64,000 nucleotides of DNA from Tritrichomonas musculus. Lineage: Eukaryota; Parabasalia; Tritrichomonadida; Tritrichomonadidae. Shown here one piece after another: positions 10,209 through 19,781 of this stretch. Position numbers and translations under genes: made by a program. Under the pieces are notes generated by a model that was given only the letters and a program-made list of their open reading frames with translations, ran no database searches and was not told the origin of the DNA. Each line of letters starts with the position of its first letter. The first letter of the stretch is position 1. The stretch covers positions 1,922,001 through 1,986,000 of the forward strand of contig JAPFFF010000006.1 in assembly GCA_039105265.1 (NCBI GenBank), in the 5' to 3' direction.

Positions 10209-10636
10209 TATCAAGATAAACGAGATTATTGAAATTTTTGAATATGATGGACAAAATTTCATTGAAAAAGTCGAAATATCATTTCATAAAGAAATAAATT
10301 TCAAATAAGACTTGTTGATCCAATCAAATCATATAAATTGTCTTAACTCATGGAGAAAAATGAAAAGGAATCACAATGAAGTATTATAAGAATTGCGCAA
10401 AAAAAAAAAAAAAAAAAATATAACAAATTGGATCTGAAAAAACGCTCCATAACAAAAATAGTAATAATAAATCTACTATTGCTGAATATAAAAGACTATT
10501 AAAATGCCAAATAATAATGATTTATTAGAAAAGATATGCTGTTAAATATTAAATTGACCTTTGTTTTGTTTTATTATTTTTTTTCTTCCTCATTACCTCT
10601 TTTTATTTAAAAATGAAAATGCTGAAAATTATTATA
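10209..10636. other. intergenic spacer with poly-A tract
   Basis: AT-rich spacer containing the Rab promoter and a run of 19 A at about 10401-10419. No gene found. Confidence 0.5.
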
Positions 10637-12769
10637 TTAAGAAGAGTATCTCATTTCTGGGTTCCAGTCACCAAGCGCAATTTCATTTAATTCGTATTCT
10701 GAAATAACTCTTTCTGGATCATGTTTTCTTCCTTTAACTTTGATTGTTAAGCCATTTGCTTTCGGCCCTTCACATTCAGTATTATTATTGACATTAAAAG
10801 GTTCATGGCATTTTTTACAAACAGTCATTTTTGCAACTTCGAATAATCTTTTCATCTCACGATCTATGTCATTTATAGTTGCTTTTGACCATTTAGGAAT
10901 CATTATAGCAATTGAGAATGATCTTGTTCCGTCAGGATTAATATGGTCATCTGTCTTTAAAAGATGAATATCAAAATCTTCCATTAAATCATTTAAATCA
11001 TCATTAGTAAATCCGCAGCTACTGTCCATATTTTGAAAATATGCATCGATGATTTTCTGACTATTGAGACAATTAAGGGTTTCATTGGCAATATTACGTA
11101 TTCTTTCTCCATCTAATGGGCCTGTATCTAAAAATCCTAAAGTAACAGAACCTGGAACCTCTGATGTAAATAAAACTGGAAGTGGTGCTGGTAAGCGTAC
11201 CATAATAAGTGTTGTATTGCTGAATATTTTCGGAGTATGTCGTGAATTAACAACTGGTTGAATAAATGATAAAACTTCTAACATCATATCAACAAGGACT
11301 TGAGGAACATCATTCAAAACATATGGTGGCGTTTCTTTAGGATTAACTCTTGGTATATCTTTCAATGTCAAATCAAGGTTGAGTCCAGTCATTTTCATCA
11401 GTTCTCGTTCGTCCATATCATATGTGACATTCTTTTTCATTGTGCATAAAGCTCTACGAATTTCTTGAGAAATTCTTAAACGGTGTTGCTGTAAAGAATG
11501 TTCTACAAGGCGAATTACTGTATCAAATTTTTTCTTGCATAAAATGCATGTGAATGTATTATTTTGAGATACTTGAAAAAGATTATAGTTACGTAGGAAA
11601 GTCTCATAATCAGCAAATAGAGAAATGATATTTTTAGATGATTCTGTTTTTGTTTCATTTTTGTTGATTTCAATTTTTGATGGATCAAATTTTGGCTCTG
11701 TTTGTGTCACTGGCTTTTGTGTAACAGCTTTTTGTGTTGCTAATCCACTCGTATCTATTGAAGAAGCAGCAAAACGTTCATAATCTTCATCAATTGGGAA
11801 AGAATCTTCGTCATCTTCAGAAGAATTACTTGATGAAATTTCAACATTGCGACTATACCGAGGATTGATATTAGGTTCATGTTTTTCTATAAAAGCTTCA
11901 ATTTCCGAACGTCGAGATTCAAATTGAGGAATGCATTTATCTCTAATCATTTCAAAAAAAAATTGGTGGTGCTTTTCAAGGCAATGCTTTAAAAGTTGAT
12001 TATCATCAATATCAATATTGCATTTTGAGCATTGTTCTGGGTTTTTAGATGAACGAAATGTATCTTCAAAAATTTTCATTAATTTATGAGCTGAGATGAT
12101 ATGATTTAAAAGGTCTTGAAAAGGAAGAGAAATATTTCCACAAAAAGGGCAAATTTCACTTTTTGCATCACCAGAAGAAATGATAAATGATTTTCCTTCT
12201 TGTGCAACTTTTTGTATCTTGATTTTTGGTTCAGCTTTATTTGATAACTTTATTTCATCAGATAATGAATGTGTTACCATTCTATGTTCTATTCTAATTT
12301 GTGGATTTGAATTTTTTCCAATATTAATATTAATATTTGTTTTCTTTTTAATATTATCACCTTGAATAATTGGTGTGCTGGTCGGGCGTTCAATTTTAAT
12401 TGGATTTCCTTTTGGCTTTTCAAAATTTGAAGAAGGGTTTGGTCTTAAAGAAAAATTATCATTACTTCCATAATTATTACTTGCTGAAAGATGATTATTA
12501 TTATTGTTATTATTATTATTATAGCTGTAATTGAATCTGTTATATCCGTTATTTTGGTAATGAGGTCTTGAATTGCGTTGTATATATGGATTTGGTTGTT
12601 GTCTCTGTGCAAATGAATTATTAAAACTTGATGTACTAGAATTTGAAGCGCTATCTCCATTAGGTTGATAATGATAACGATCATTTAAAGGTTTTTTGTC
12701 ATTTGTAGGTCGATTTTGGTCATTGTTCGGTCGTTCATCTTGACCATATGGATCATTATCAGGAAGCAT
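10637..12769 (-). CDS. C2H2 zinc-finger protein with Asn-rich N-terminus
   Basis: A 710-residue protein. Residues 1-160 are low complexity (Asn, Ser, Pro; an Asn run at 84-92). C2H2-type fingers occur at 207-228 (CPFC, then H223 and H228), 247-267 (CSKC, then H262 and H267) and near 407 (CILC, then two His). A CKKC knuckle lies near 652. Between them is a folded region of about 250 residues (430-690) with no family I recognise. A Ser/Asp/Glu-rich stretch at about 315-335 looks like a phosphorylation-prone linker. It is probably a nuclear or RNA-associated protein; the fingers are spaced singly, not as a DNA-reading array. The ATG is preceded by CTTCAGTAGAA, a possible initiator. Confidence 0.75.
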   Translation of the reverse strand: MLPDNDPYGQDERPNNDQNRPTNDKKPLNDRYHYQPNGDSASNSSTSSFNNSFAQRQQPNPYIQRNSRPHYQNNGYNRFNYSYNNNNNNNNNHLSASNNYGSNDNFSLRPNPSSNFEKPKGNPIKIERPTSTPIIQGDNIKKKTNININIGKNSNPQIRIEHRMVTHSLSDEIKLSNKAEPKIKIQKVAQEGKSFIISSGDAKSEICPFCGNISLPFQDLLNHIISAHKLMKIFEDTFRSSKNPEQCSKCNIDIDDNQLLKHCLEKHHQFFFEMIRDKCIPQFESRRSEIEAFIEKHEPNINPRYSRNVEISSSNSSEDDEDSFPIDEDYERFAASSIDTSGLATQKAVTQKPVTQTEPKFDPSKIEINKNETKTESSKNIISLFADYETFLRNYNLFQVSQNNTFTCILCKKKFDTVIRLVEHSLQQHRLRISQEIRRALCTMKKNVTYDMDERELMKMTGLNLDLTLKDIPRVNPKETPPYVLNDVPQVLVDMMLEVLSFIQPVVNSRHTPKIFSNTTLIMVRLPAPLPVLFTSEVPGSVTLGFLDTGPLDGERIRNIANETLNCLNSQKIIDAYFQNMDSSCGFTNDDLNDLMEDFDIHLLKTDDHINPDGTRSFSIAIMIPKWSKATINDIDREMKRLFEVAKMTVCKKCHEPFNVNNNTECEGPKANGLTIKVKGRKHDPERVISEYELNEIALGDWNPEMRYSS

Positions 12770-13076
12770 TTAATTAAATTCTACTGAAGCGAGCAATATG
12801 TTAAAATCAGTATGTAATAATAATTTTCAAAAGGTCTGTTAATTAAATTGAATTGATTATTTGGTAGATTCTTAAACCTTCATTTTTTGGAATAATAACA
12901 GCTTTCAAATGTAACTTTACATTTATGTCTTAGAGGTATAAGTAGGAAAACATCATCTAATTTATTATTTACTATATTTGGAATCTTTTTTGAGATTTCT
13001 TTAACTTTTGGTGAGAGTTTTAGTAGAGCTGTTAAACGATCAATTATTCATTGAATTTTTTTCAAAGGTAATAAAA
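12770..13076. other. intergenic spacer
   Basis: Upstream flank of the zinc-finger gene. No feature apart from its presumed promoter. Confidence 0.4.
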
Positions 13077-13649
13077 AAATCTCTCAAATGGTCCACTTTT
13101 TGAACTTCTTCCTCTCAATATTCCAAAAAAATTTCTCTTGGTCGGATGCCCTCAAAAAGTGAAAAAATTGAATTAATAGTGATAAATATAAGATAAAAAG
13201 TTTGATTTTTATTAAAATTTAAAGTATTCGGCTAATTTGAAGACCAGCATTATCTTGGTTGCGGCCTACGTATAACAAAAAAGTATCTTTTTGCCATCTT
13301 TCATGAGTCTTCATGATATCATGATCAATATGTTATTGTGATGAAAATGTTGTGCAACCTCTTCTAAATAGATGCTATGAGTGCATTGGTGCATTGTTGT
13401 ATCCAAACCTAATTGATTTAGCTTATCATATTGTTTTTTTCAAAGATTGATCATCATCCATTCATTCGACCAAACATACTCTGTTAATTTTTTAAAAGAA
13501 AATAAACGGACTATTTGGTTTATTTAAAAAGTGGGTGAGCAGATCAGAATTGATTCAATTTTTTCACTTTTTGAGGGCATCCGACTAAGAGAAATTTTTA
13601 AGGAATATTTGAGAGGAAGGTTCAAAAAGTGTCCGCATTTGAGAGATTT
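13077..13649. mobile_element. foldback element with about 100-bp inverted arms
   Basis: The left arm (about 13077-13175) and right arm (about 13550-13649) are inverted copies matching at roughly nine of ten positions over about 99 bases. Both include CACTTTTTGAGGGCATCCGA in inverse orientation. The 374-bp centre has no gene. Long arms, a short unique centre and no ORF fit a non-autonomous foldback or MITE element. No clear target duplication was found. It borders the hairpin at 13664. Confidence 0.7.
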
Positions 13650-13663
13650 GGACATTTCACTCC

Positions 13664-13696
13664 GCACTTTTTGAGAGCGAAGCTCTCAAAAAGTGC
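13664..13696. repeat. perfect 15-bp hairpin
   Basis: GCACTTTTTGAGAGC at 13664-13678, a GAA loop, and the exact complement at 13682-13696. Outer bases (ATTTCAC at 13654-13660 and GTGAAAT at 13700-13706) extend the stem past a three-base internal mismatch. The same CACTTTTTGAG core recurs in the hairpins at 59.5 kb and in the arms of the adjacent foldback element. Confidence 0.8.
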
Positions 13697-13706
13697 TACG
13701 TGAAAT

Positions 13707-14817
13707 TTCCAAAATTTCTGATAAATTTTTAAAATCTCTTTATTTGTGTAAACCAAAAAATAATGACTTCCTATTACATTCATCTCCAAATTTTGCATTT
13801 TACAAAATGCCCATTCAAAATTAAACATAAAACAGAAAACAAAACTTCTTCCTATAGCATATATTAGGAATCCAATTATCGTATTTTTAATATTATTAAC
13901 TTTTTCAAGGAAATTAGTTCGTCGTCTACTTCTTGGCTATCAAATGCATGTAAAGCAGCCTAATTTTGGGCTTTTTTATAGCAAATTATTACAACTTTAA
14001 TGACAGATAGATTGAAAAGTTTATCATTAAAACTCAATTTGTTAAGTATTCAATTTGCCATATAGGTCAAAACAATCCAGCAAAGTTTTTGGGAAATATC
14101 AAAGCTGCACGTCCCTTTTCTTTCTTTCTTTTTGATGATTGCTCCATTCCTTTTTCTGGCATAGCGATTATTTAAATTACAGAGATACGTAATTTTATAT
14201 ATATAAATTACAATTTTTCCAAAGAACCGATCAATTTATATGTGATATATCAACCGAGACATTTATATGAATTAAAAAGAACATAAAAATAACTAAATTT
14301 GCTTAGATAATTGCCAATTTTGAATAGAAATAAATTGAAAGATAAAAATTATTAATTGAAATTTCACTATTTATTTGTGGAATTGAAAGATAAGAATCAG
14401 AAATAAATTCAGATATATCATCTAATTTTGCATTTCATAAAATTTGAGATGATCTTTAACAAAAAAAACTATAACGTTTTAATTCAAAGTATATATTTTG
14501 AAATATTGAGTGATTACTAATCAAAGTATTGAAATAATTCAAAAGGTATTCAAATAATTTTCAAAAAAATTAATTGCTGAATTTGAAAAAGTTCTGAATT
14601 GTTTTTGGATGACGATCATTATGACTTGGTATTTTATCTTAAAAAGTCATAAATAGGCTAAAATTGATTTTTAATTGATGTTTTTTCTTAATAAATTAAT
14701 TCATTGAAATTATTTTTCATAGAGTTAACAAATTTTTGAAATGAAAAATGGTTAAAAGGTAAACATATTCACCTTGTCTCAATTTATATTCTCTTTTTAT
14801 ACAAATCTATACTTATT
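13707..14817. other. AT-rich spacer upstream of the kelch gene
   Basis: No gene or repeat found. The last 60 bases before the kelch ATG contain two TCA-type initiator candidates (ATTCACCTTG and CTCAATTTATATT). Confidence 0.5.
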
Positions 14818-16035
14818 ATGGGAAATGATCAAAGCCAGATTGGAGTTCCGCAAGCGAATTTTGTTCGCCCATACACAAATGATATATATATGCCAATAGA
14901 TGCAGCACGTACAGATGATGAAAGAGGAGCCGCGCCAATGCCAATCACAAATTTCAGGAACAAGCCAATAAGAACGCCAACTCTATTGAGAACTGCTTTC
15001 ACAGGTATATGGTCGATTATAATCCCTAATTGTATTTGTCCTGCTCCTAGAACTGGAAATTTCTTTTGTCATGACAAAAATACATCAACTACTTATATTG
15101 GATATGGTTTAAATACAAAAAATGAGCCTCTCTATGATTTTTGGGCTCTTAATCATCTAACAAATAGATGGCGCGAAATTAAATTAACTGGAACGCTTTT
15201 ATGCGCTCGAACTGGAGCTCGTGCAGCATTAATTGGAAATCATATAGTTGTTTTTGGTGGTTATAACGATCCTAACTACTTTTCTGACCTGCATACTATT
15301 GATATTAATACTGGTAAAGTCGAACTCATTAAGACACAAGGCCCACAACCTGTGGAACGATCTACTCCTGTCGTCGATATTTATAATAACAAATTTTATT
15401 TATGGGGTGGTTTTAACGGAGAATTTCAAACAGATTTATTTGTTCTCGATTTCGCAACAATGACATGGTCTCAATATCCACAAAATGTGTCTGGACGAAC
15501 TGCAGTACCTCATGCAATTATTGGAAATATTCTATATATATATGGCGGATCAAAAAGTGGAGGCATGTTGATGCTAAATCTTGATACTTATGAAATGATT
15601 GTTAAGCAAACAACTGGATCAGAACCTCCCAGTGCTGTTATGGCTTCAGGAATGGTAGCTGTTAACAAATATTTATTCTTTTTCGGAGGAAAGGCAAACA
15701 GTAGCTGTACTTTAATGTATGCATGTGATACATCAAAGTTGTGGTGGTTTGTGTTTCATGTCATGCCTGATGGTGAAACCGTTTCCCTTGTTGATGGAAC
15801 AATTAGCGAAATGGGGTTATTTATGGTTCCAAGAATTCACTCTTTTGCAGTGGCTTATGTGAAACAAACCAGGCAAATTGTTGCATTTTTAGGAGATCCA
15901 CCTAAAGACCCACCTCCACTTTTTACTGTTTCAATTGGAGATGCAATGGCTTTTATCAATCTTCGCGAAGATATGAGTACTATGCTCAAATTATCAATTC
16001 TTTATTCAAACGGAAATCCTAATCCTAATGCCTAA
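14818..16035 (+). CDS. kelch-repeat protein, possibly N-myristoylated
   Basis: A 405-residue protein with kelch beta-propeller repeats from about residue 105 to 380, seen as FGGYND, LWGGFNGE, IYGGSKSG and FFGGKANS preceded by hydrophobic strands and followed by D-[LF]-x-x-[ILF]-D type turns. It starts MGNDQSQ: glycine 2 with a small polar residue nearby is a typical myristoylation context, so it may sit on membranes. The 100-residue N-terminal region is proline-rich and unassigned. No BTB or F-box partner domain is present, so a ubiquitin-ligase adaptor role is not indicated. Kelch propellers usually bind protein partners. Confidence 0.85.
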   Translation: MGNDQSQIGVPQANFVRPYTNDIYMPIDAARTDDERGAAPMPITNFRNKPIRTPTLLRTAFTGIWSIIIPNCICPAPRTGNFFCHDKNTSTTYIGYGLNTKNEPLYDFWALNHLTNRWREIKLTGTLLCARTGARAALIGNHIVVFGGYNDPNYFSDLHTIDINTGKVELIKTQGPQPVERSTPVVDIYNNKFYLWGGFNGEFQTDLFVLDFATMTWSQYPQNVSGRTAVPHAIIGNILYIYGGSKSGGMLMLNLDTYEMIVKQTTGSEPPSAVMASGMVAVNKYLFFFGGKANSSCTLMYACDTSKLWWFVFHVMPDGETVSLVDGTISEMGLFMVPRIHSFAVAYVKQTRQIVAFLGDPPKDPPPLFTVSIGDAMAFINLREDMSTMLKLSILYSNGNPNPNA

Positions 16036-16433
16036 TTTCAATGAGTTTCAGTGTGGTGTCTCATATTAATATTTCTTTTTTTTATTTATTTTTATTATTT
16101 AAATAAAATGCTCGTTATTCTTTATAATTATTATATAAATTAAAATTACTTGTTTTCAACTCGCCTCTTATTATTTGATATATTATCTCTTGCAAATAAT
16201 GATTTGTCAGTTACTCCATCAATGCCTTTTGATCATGCATATCTCTTTAAAAATTATTAAATATAAAATAAAATGATGATTTTTCATCAAATTAATATCT
16301 GCTCAATTTCTTTCCAATTCAAAAAAAATTATTTTACAGGAGTGGAATTGGGTTTTTTTAGTATAATGAATAAAATAAAAAAACCAAAAAAACTAAAATA
16401 GAGAAAAAAAATTTTATAATTTTAAACTGCACT
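16036..16433. other. tail-to-tail intergenic region
   Basis: AT-rich 3' flanks of the kelch gene (plus) and the uL24 gene (minus). No further feature seen. Confidence 0.5.
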
Positions 16434-16847
16434 TTATTGGGATCCACGGCCAAGTTTTTCAAGTGCCTTATCACGGCCAAGCTTCTTCTTTTCGATAAGA
16501 GTCTTACGATATTTATCCATCTTAAGTTTTGTGATGACAACATTGCTTGGGTGGATTGGAATAAAAACAGTTTCATTGTTGATCTTCTGCTTTGTAACTG
16601 ATTCAACGTTGATACGCATAGACCTTAGCTTAACAGCAACAACACGGCCTGAACGTCCCTTGAATTGACCGCGGACAACTTGAACTTCATCATCGCGACG
16701 AATTGGAAGACGTTTGATTCCATGTGTTGTCTGAAGTTCCTTGTTGATTGGAGCGCTCAATGCGACATGCTTCTCCTCTTTTGTGGCGTTGAAATAATGT
16801 TTTCTGACCTTGCGGGCTTGAGAAGCAACAAATGGGTTCGTCTTCAT
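16434..16847 (-). CDS. RPL26: large ribosomal subunit protein uL24 (L26e)
   Basis: A 137-residue protein with the family N-terminus MKTNPFVASQARKVRKHYFN and the KOW motif region RRDDEVQVVRGQFKGRSGRV, followed by the conserved HPSNVVITKLKMDKYR. It binds 23S-like rRNA near the exit tunnel. The frame extends six codons upstream to another ATG, but homologues begin at MK-NPFV, and the upstream codons are the translated promoter motif (TGGCC, TTTTCGAAAT), so the start at 16847 is chosen. The C-terminal tail is short and basic, as is usual. The stop is TAA. Confidence 0.95.
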   Translation of the reverse strand: MKTNPFVASQARKVRKHYFNATKEEKHVALSAPINKELQTTHGIKRLPIRRDDEVQVVRGQFKGRSGRVVAVKLRSMRINVESVTKQKINNETVFIPIHPSNVVITKLKMDKYRKTLIEKKKLGRDKALEKLGRGSQ

Positions 16848-16863
16848 ATTTCGAAAAGGCCAC
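16848..16863 (-). promoter_or_regulatory. candidate ribosomal-protein gene promoter motif
   Basis: TGGCCTTTTCGAAAT lies directly before the uL24 ATG. An almost identical TGGCCTTTCCGA lies directly before the uS9 ATG at 18717-18728. Two ribosomal protein genes sharing the element at the same place suggests a start-site or coregulation motif. Confidence 0.55.
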
Positions 16864-17287
16864 ACAATAACCGCCGGATATTGACTAATAATTCACAAAT
16901 TTTTATGAGAGATTTTTAATTTTTTTTCAATTGTTATTTAGTTGGTTAGTCAAAAATAATTTAAAAAAGCAATATTTAATCAAAATATAAGTAATTATTT
17001 TATTTTTTAAAAATCTGATATAAACTTTTGAAAAGATTGCACTTTTTTTTAGATCTGAAGTATCTATATCAATACATCTAAATTTTGGCTGTCTTTATTA
17101 TGAATATTTTATTTTATGTGAATTTAAATGTCAATGAATCAAAAAAATTGGAAAAAATATTTAAGAAATTGCATAATAATTATATACATCAAAAAAATAT
17201 TTTTGACCTATGTTTCACCTATTAACCATCATACCAAAATCCAACTACACAAATTTTATTCATCAAATTTTATCTCACATATCCAAA
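16864..17287. other. divergent intergenic region uL24 / UNC-50
   Basis: Head-to-head promoters. On the UNC-50 side, ATTCATCAAATTTTATCTCA precedes the ATG by about 30 bases and may hold the initiator. No other feature seen. Confidence 0.5.
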
Positions 17288-18010
17288 ATGTCCTTGCCGA
17301 TTAATGGATATGGTCAAGGTTTATATAATAGTGTCAGTAGCAGATGGAATGAGTATGATAAGGAGTCTTCGCAGTGGCAATTTTACAAACTTTTAACATC
17401 TCCAGAGGATGTTTTTCGTTATATTCGGTCGCATAGACATGAGTGCGGATACTGGGCTCGGGACAATTTCAAGTTTGCTTTCAGAGAAATCATTTTAATA
17501 TCATGTCTTTTACTAGTTTGGTACATATTCCCTGGGTTTCATCCAAGTTTTAAGTCAATTATTCTCAATGAAATACAATTTGTTGCATTTGATTTTATAA
17601 TTTTGGGGGTGCTTTGTGCAAGTATATTTTCTACATTTTTGAACAAGTTTGGTCTTGCAAACCGTTCTTACAGAGAATCACGCCAAGATGTCGAATGGCG
17701 TTTTTGCTTTGATGCTTTTTGCAATGGTTATGTAGCAATTATTATCGATTTTTTAATTGGATATCCAATAATTTATTTGATTAGTTTAATTTTCCCGAAT
17801 TATTTCTTCATTCTATTTTTGCCAAACACTTTACTATGCATTGCTGTATGTCATTCTTTATATTTGTTTGTGCAAACATTGAATGTGTTGCCTTTCATAA
17901 AAAGGCTTCCGTTTCCATTATTTTTTGTTCCTGTGATTTTAGTGTACACTCTATCGCTTATTTTTGGGTGGTCAATAGCTCGCGGTTGGGTTTTACGTTT
18001 TTTGCAATAA
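17288..18010 (+). CDS. UNC50: UNC-50 family membrane protein
   Basis: A 240-residue polytopic protein matching UNC-50/GMH1 in order: a cytosolic N-terminal region ending SPEDVFRYIRSHRHECGYWARDNF, a pair of membrane spans, the signature NRSYRESRQDVEWRFCFDAFCNG between spans 2 and 3, and three further spans ending ILVYTLSLIFGW. UNC-50 proteins sit in the early Golgi/ER; in animals they help assemble receptors and in yeast they relate to Arf-GEF function. The frame extends 26 codons upstream, but the start at 17288 matches family length and follows a TCACATATCC initiator-like site. Confidence 0.9.
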   Translation: MSLPINGYGQGLYNSVSSRWNEYDKESSQWQFYKLLTSPEDVFRYIRSHRHECGYWARDNFKFAFREIILISCLLLVWYIFPGFHPSFKSIILNEIQFVAFDFIILGVLCASIFSTFLNKFGLANRSYRESRQDVEWRFCFDAFCNGYVAIIIDFLIGYPIIYLISLIFPNYFFILFLPNTLLCIAVCHSLYLFVQTLNVLPFIKRLPFPLFFVPVILVYTLSLIFGWSIARGWVLRFLQ

Positions 18011-18293
18011 TAATATTGTGTATTATATTTTTATGTTTTTACAGCATCTTCGTTTTTATTATTTAATAGTATTTTTATTATATTAGTATATTCTCTCCTA
18101 TATATAAACGTTTTATACCTTACTTTAGCTTTTTTGTTTATTTTATGATAAAGCAAAAAAATAAAGAAATTAACATTATTGTCAGAATCATCCTTCAGAA
18201 AAAAAGAAAGAAAAGAAAAATAAAGCAATAAATATTCATTATAAATGAGAAAAAAAAAAAAAAAATGAGAAACATATCTTTGTAGCAAATTGT
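18011..18293. other. tail-to-tail intergenic region
   Basis: 3' flanks of the UNC-50 and uS9 genes, with a poly-A tract at about 18250-18264. Confidence 0.5.
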
Positions 18294-18716
18294 TTAACGA
18301 TATGACATTTGTCGTCTAACACGTGCACCTTGACCTCCGAACTTCTTTGGTTCCATACGACGTGGATCGGCGACAAGGAGTGTACGGTCATATTCTAAGA
18401 GAATTTTCTTGATTTCATCCTTGGCTTGTTCATCAACATATTTTTGATAATAAGCAACAACTGCCTTTGAAACTGCCTGGCGGATGGCATAAATCTGAGA
18501 AACATGACCGCCACCGTGAACGCGGAGGCGAATGTCGAGTTGTCTCCATTTGTCTTCACCAATTAATTTGAGTGGTTCGAGAAGCTTAGCTTGAAGTGTT
18601 TGACTGGCGAGTTGATCAATTGGGGTTCCATTAAGCTTGATGAGGCCGGTTCCCTCTTTGCAATAAGCGATGGCTGTAGCGGTCCTCTTACGACCGAAAA
18701 CTTGAACACTCTTCAT
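18294..18716 (-). CDS. RPS16: small ribosomal subunit protein uS9 (S16e)
   Basis: A 140-residue protein of the S9/S16 family. It has [19 protein letters not shown] at the N-terminus, LNGTPIDQL, the [21 protein letters not shown] core, and the C-terminal [12 protein letters not shown] ... RRQMSYR tail whose last Arg reaches the P-site tRNA. The frame runs 43 codons further upstream, but those codons include the promoter motif and are unlike S16, so the ATG at 18716 is used. Length and tail agree with eukaryotic S16. Confidence 0.95.
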   Translation of the reverse strand: MKSVQVFGRKRTATAIAYCKEGTGLIKLNGTPIDQLASQTLQAKLLEPLKLIGEDKWRQLDIRLRVHGGGHVSQIYAIRQAVSKAVVAYYQKYVDEQAKDEIKKILLEYDRTLLVADPRRMEPKKFGGQGARVRRQMSYR

Positions 18717-18728
18717 TCGGAAAGGCCA
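18717..18728 (-). promoter_or_regulatory. candidate ribosomal-protein gene promoter motif
   Basis: TGGCCTTTCCGA directly abuts the uS9 ATG and matches the element before the uL24 gene at 16848-16863. Confidence 0.55.
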
Positions 18729-18892
18729 GCCATTTAACTCAATTTTTGAGAAGGCAAAATCTTGATATGTGATATAAAAAACTCTATAAAATCGGTTATT
18801 TTTTGAGAGCAAAATAAACGTTATTACAAAAGAAGTTAATATCACACATTATATTTTTTATTTACAATCAGAAATATATAAAATAATAATAA

Positions 18893-19645
18893 TTATAATA
18901 TCAAAGTTCCGAACGAATTTTCCATGTACAATGAAGATTCTTCTTTCTCATAATCTTGGAGGTTTGTATGTATGGTGGCATTATTACATATGTTTGCCTC
19001 TCTCACAGGGACGAGAATGTATTCAAGGGAAGCGAGTGGCTTTATTGATCGAATAACTGCAGATTTTTCCTCAGGACTAAATCCAATTGCTTCGTAAACA
19101 TTCAATGGAGAGAAAAACTGTGGCGGGGATGTTGATGACACAACCAAACTTTTGCCATCTAGAGATTTTGATATGCTTCCATTACTGACATTTGAAAATC
19201 CCATCAGAATTGTTGGTAATTGAATAGTCAGATTTCCTCTTTGATTATTTTTATTTCGATTTATTAAAAGTTTGAAAAAAAGTAGTTGTCGTACTTTTTC
19301 TATTAACTCGCTTTGCTTCATAGCAACTCTATCTTGGGTTTGTTTATATGCATCTGTGTATGCTATAGATTTGCCAAGCATCTCTGGTGGATGAAAATAA
19401 ATTTTTTTTTCATCCTTTGTTATCATATTAGCTGCACAAAGAACGTTCAGCACATCATATACTCGTCGACGTAATGTTCTCTCTTCAGTAACTTGCTCTC
19501 GATTTTCATTTAAAATTATATCTGCAACTTCTGAAAATGTAGTTTTTTGCTGTGTTTGCATAATAGCGAAGATTTTGGAAGAGAGCTTTGTTAATGATAA
19601 AGGTTTTTGATTATTTTTAATATTTTCATGTCCAATGGATGCCAT
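18893..19645 (-). CDS. DP-type (E2F dimerisation partner) transcription factor
   Basis: A 250-residue protein with a winged-helix DNA-binding domain at about residues 18-90 and the recognition helix RTLRRRVYDVLNVLCAANMI. The RRRVYD-LNVL form is that of DP proteins, while E2F proteins usually have RRIYDITNVL. After it comes a helical dimerisation segment (QSELIEKVRQLLFFKLLINRNK) that resembles the DP coiled coil. DP pairs with E2F to control genes for S-phase entry. An N-terminal extension of 60 codons in frame has no similarity, so the start is MASIGHEN at 19645. It shares a 136-bp divergent promoter with the URO-D-family gene. Confidence 0.85.
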   Translation of the reverse strand: MASIGHENIKNNQKPLSLTKLSSKIFAIMQTQQKTTFSEVADIILNENREQVTEERTLRRRVYDVLNVLCAANMITKDEKKIYFHPPEMLGKSIAYTDAYKQTQDRVAMKQSELIEKVRQLLFFKLLINRNKNNQRGNLTIQLPTILMGFSNVSNGSISKSLDGKSLVVSSTSPPQFFSPLNVYEAIGFSPEEKSAVIRSIKPLASLEYILVPVREANICNNATIHTNLQDYEKEESSLYMENSFGTLIL

Positions 19646-19760
19646 TGATAAAATTTTAAACTCTAAACGTATAGAAAAATAAAAGTTAGGTGAATAGTCC
19701 AAATAGCTATTGAAAATATATTGAATTAGTATAATATCGTAAATTGATTTTGAATTGATA

Positions 19761-19781
19761 TGTGGCCATTCACTTTTCAAT
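19761..19781 (+). promoter_or_regulatory. start-proximal TGGCC / TTCA element
   Basis: TGTGGCCATTCACTTTTCAA lies just before the ATG at 19782. It has TGGCC as in the two ribosomal protein genes and two TTCA initiator-like sites. Confidence 0.4.
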
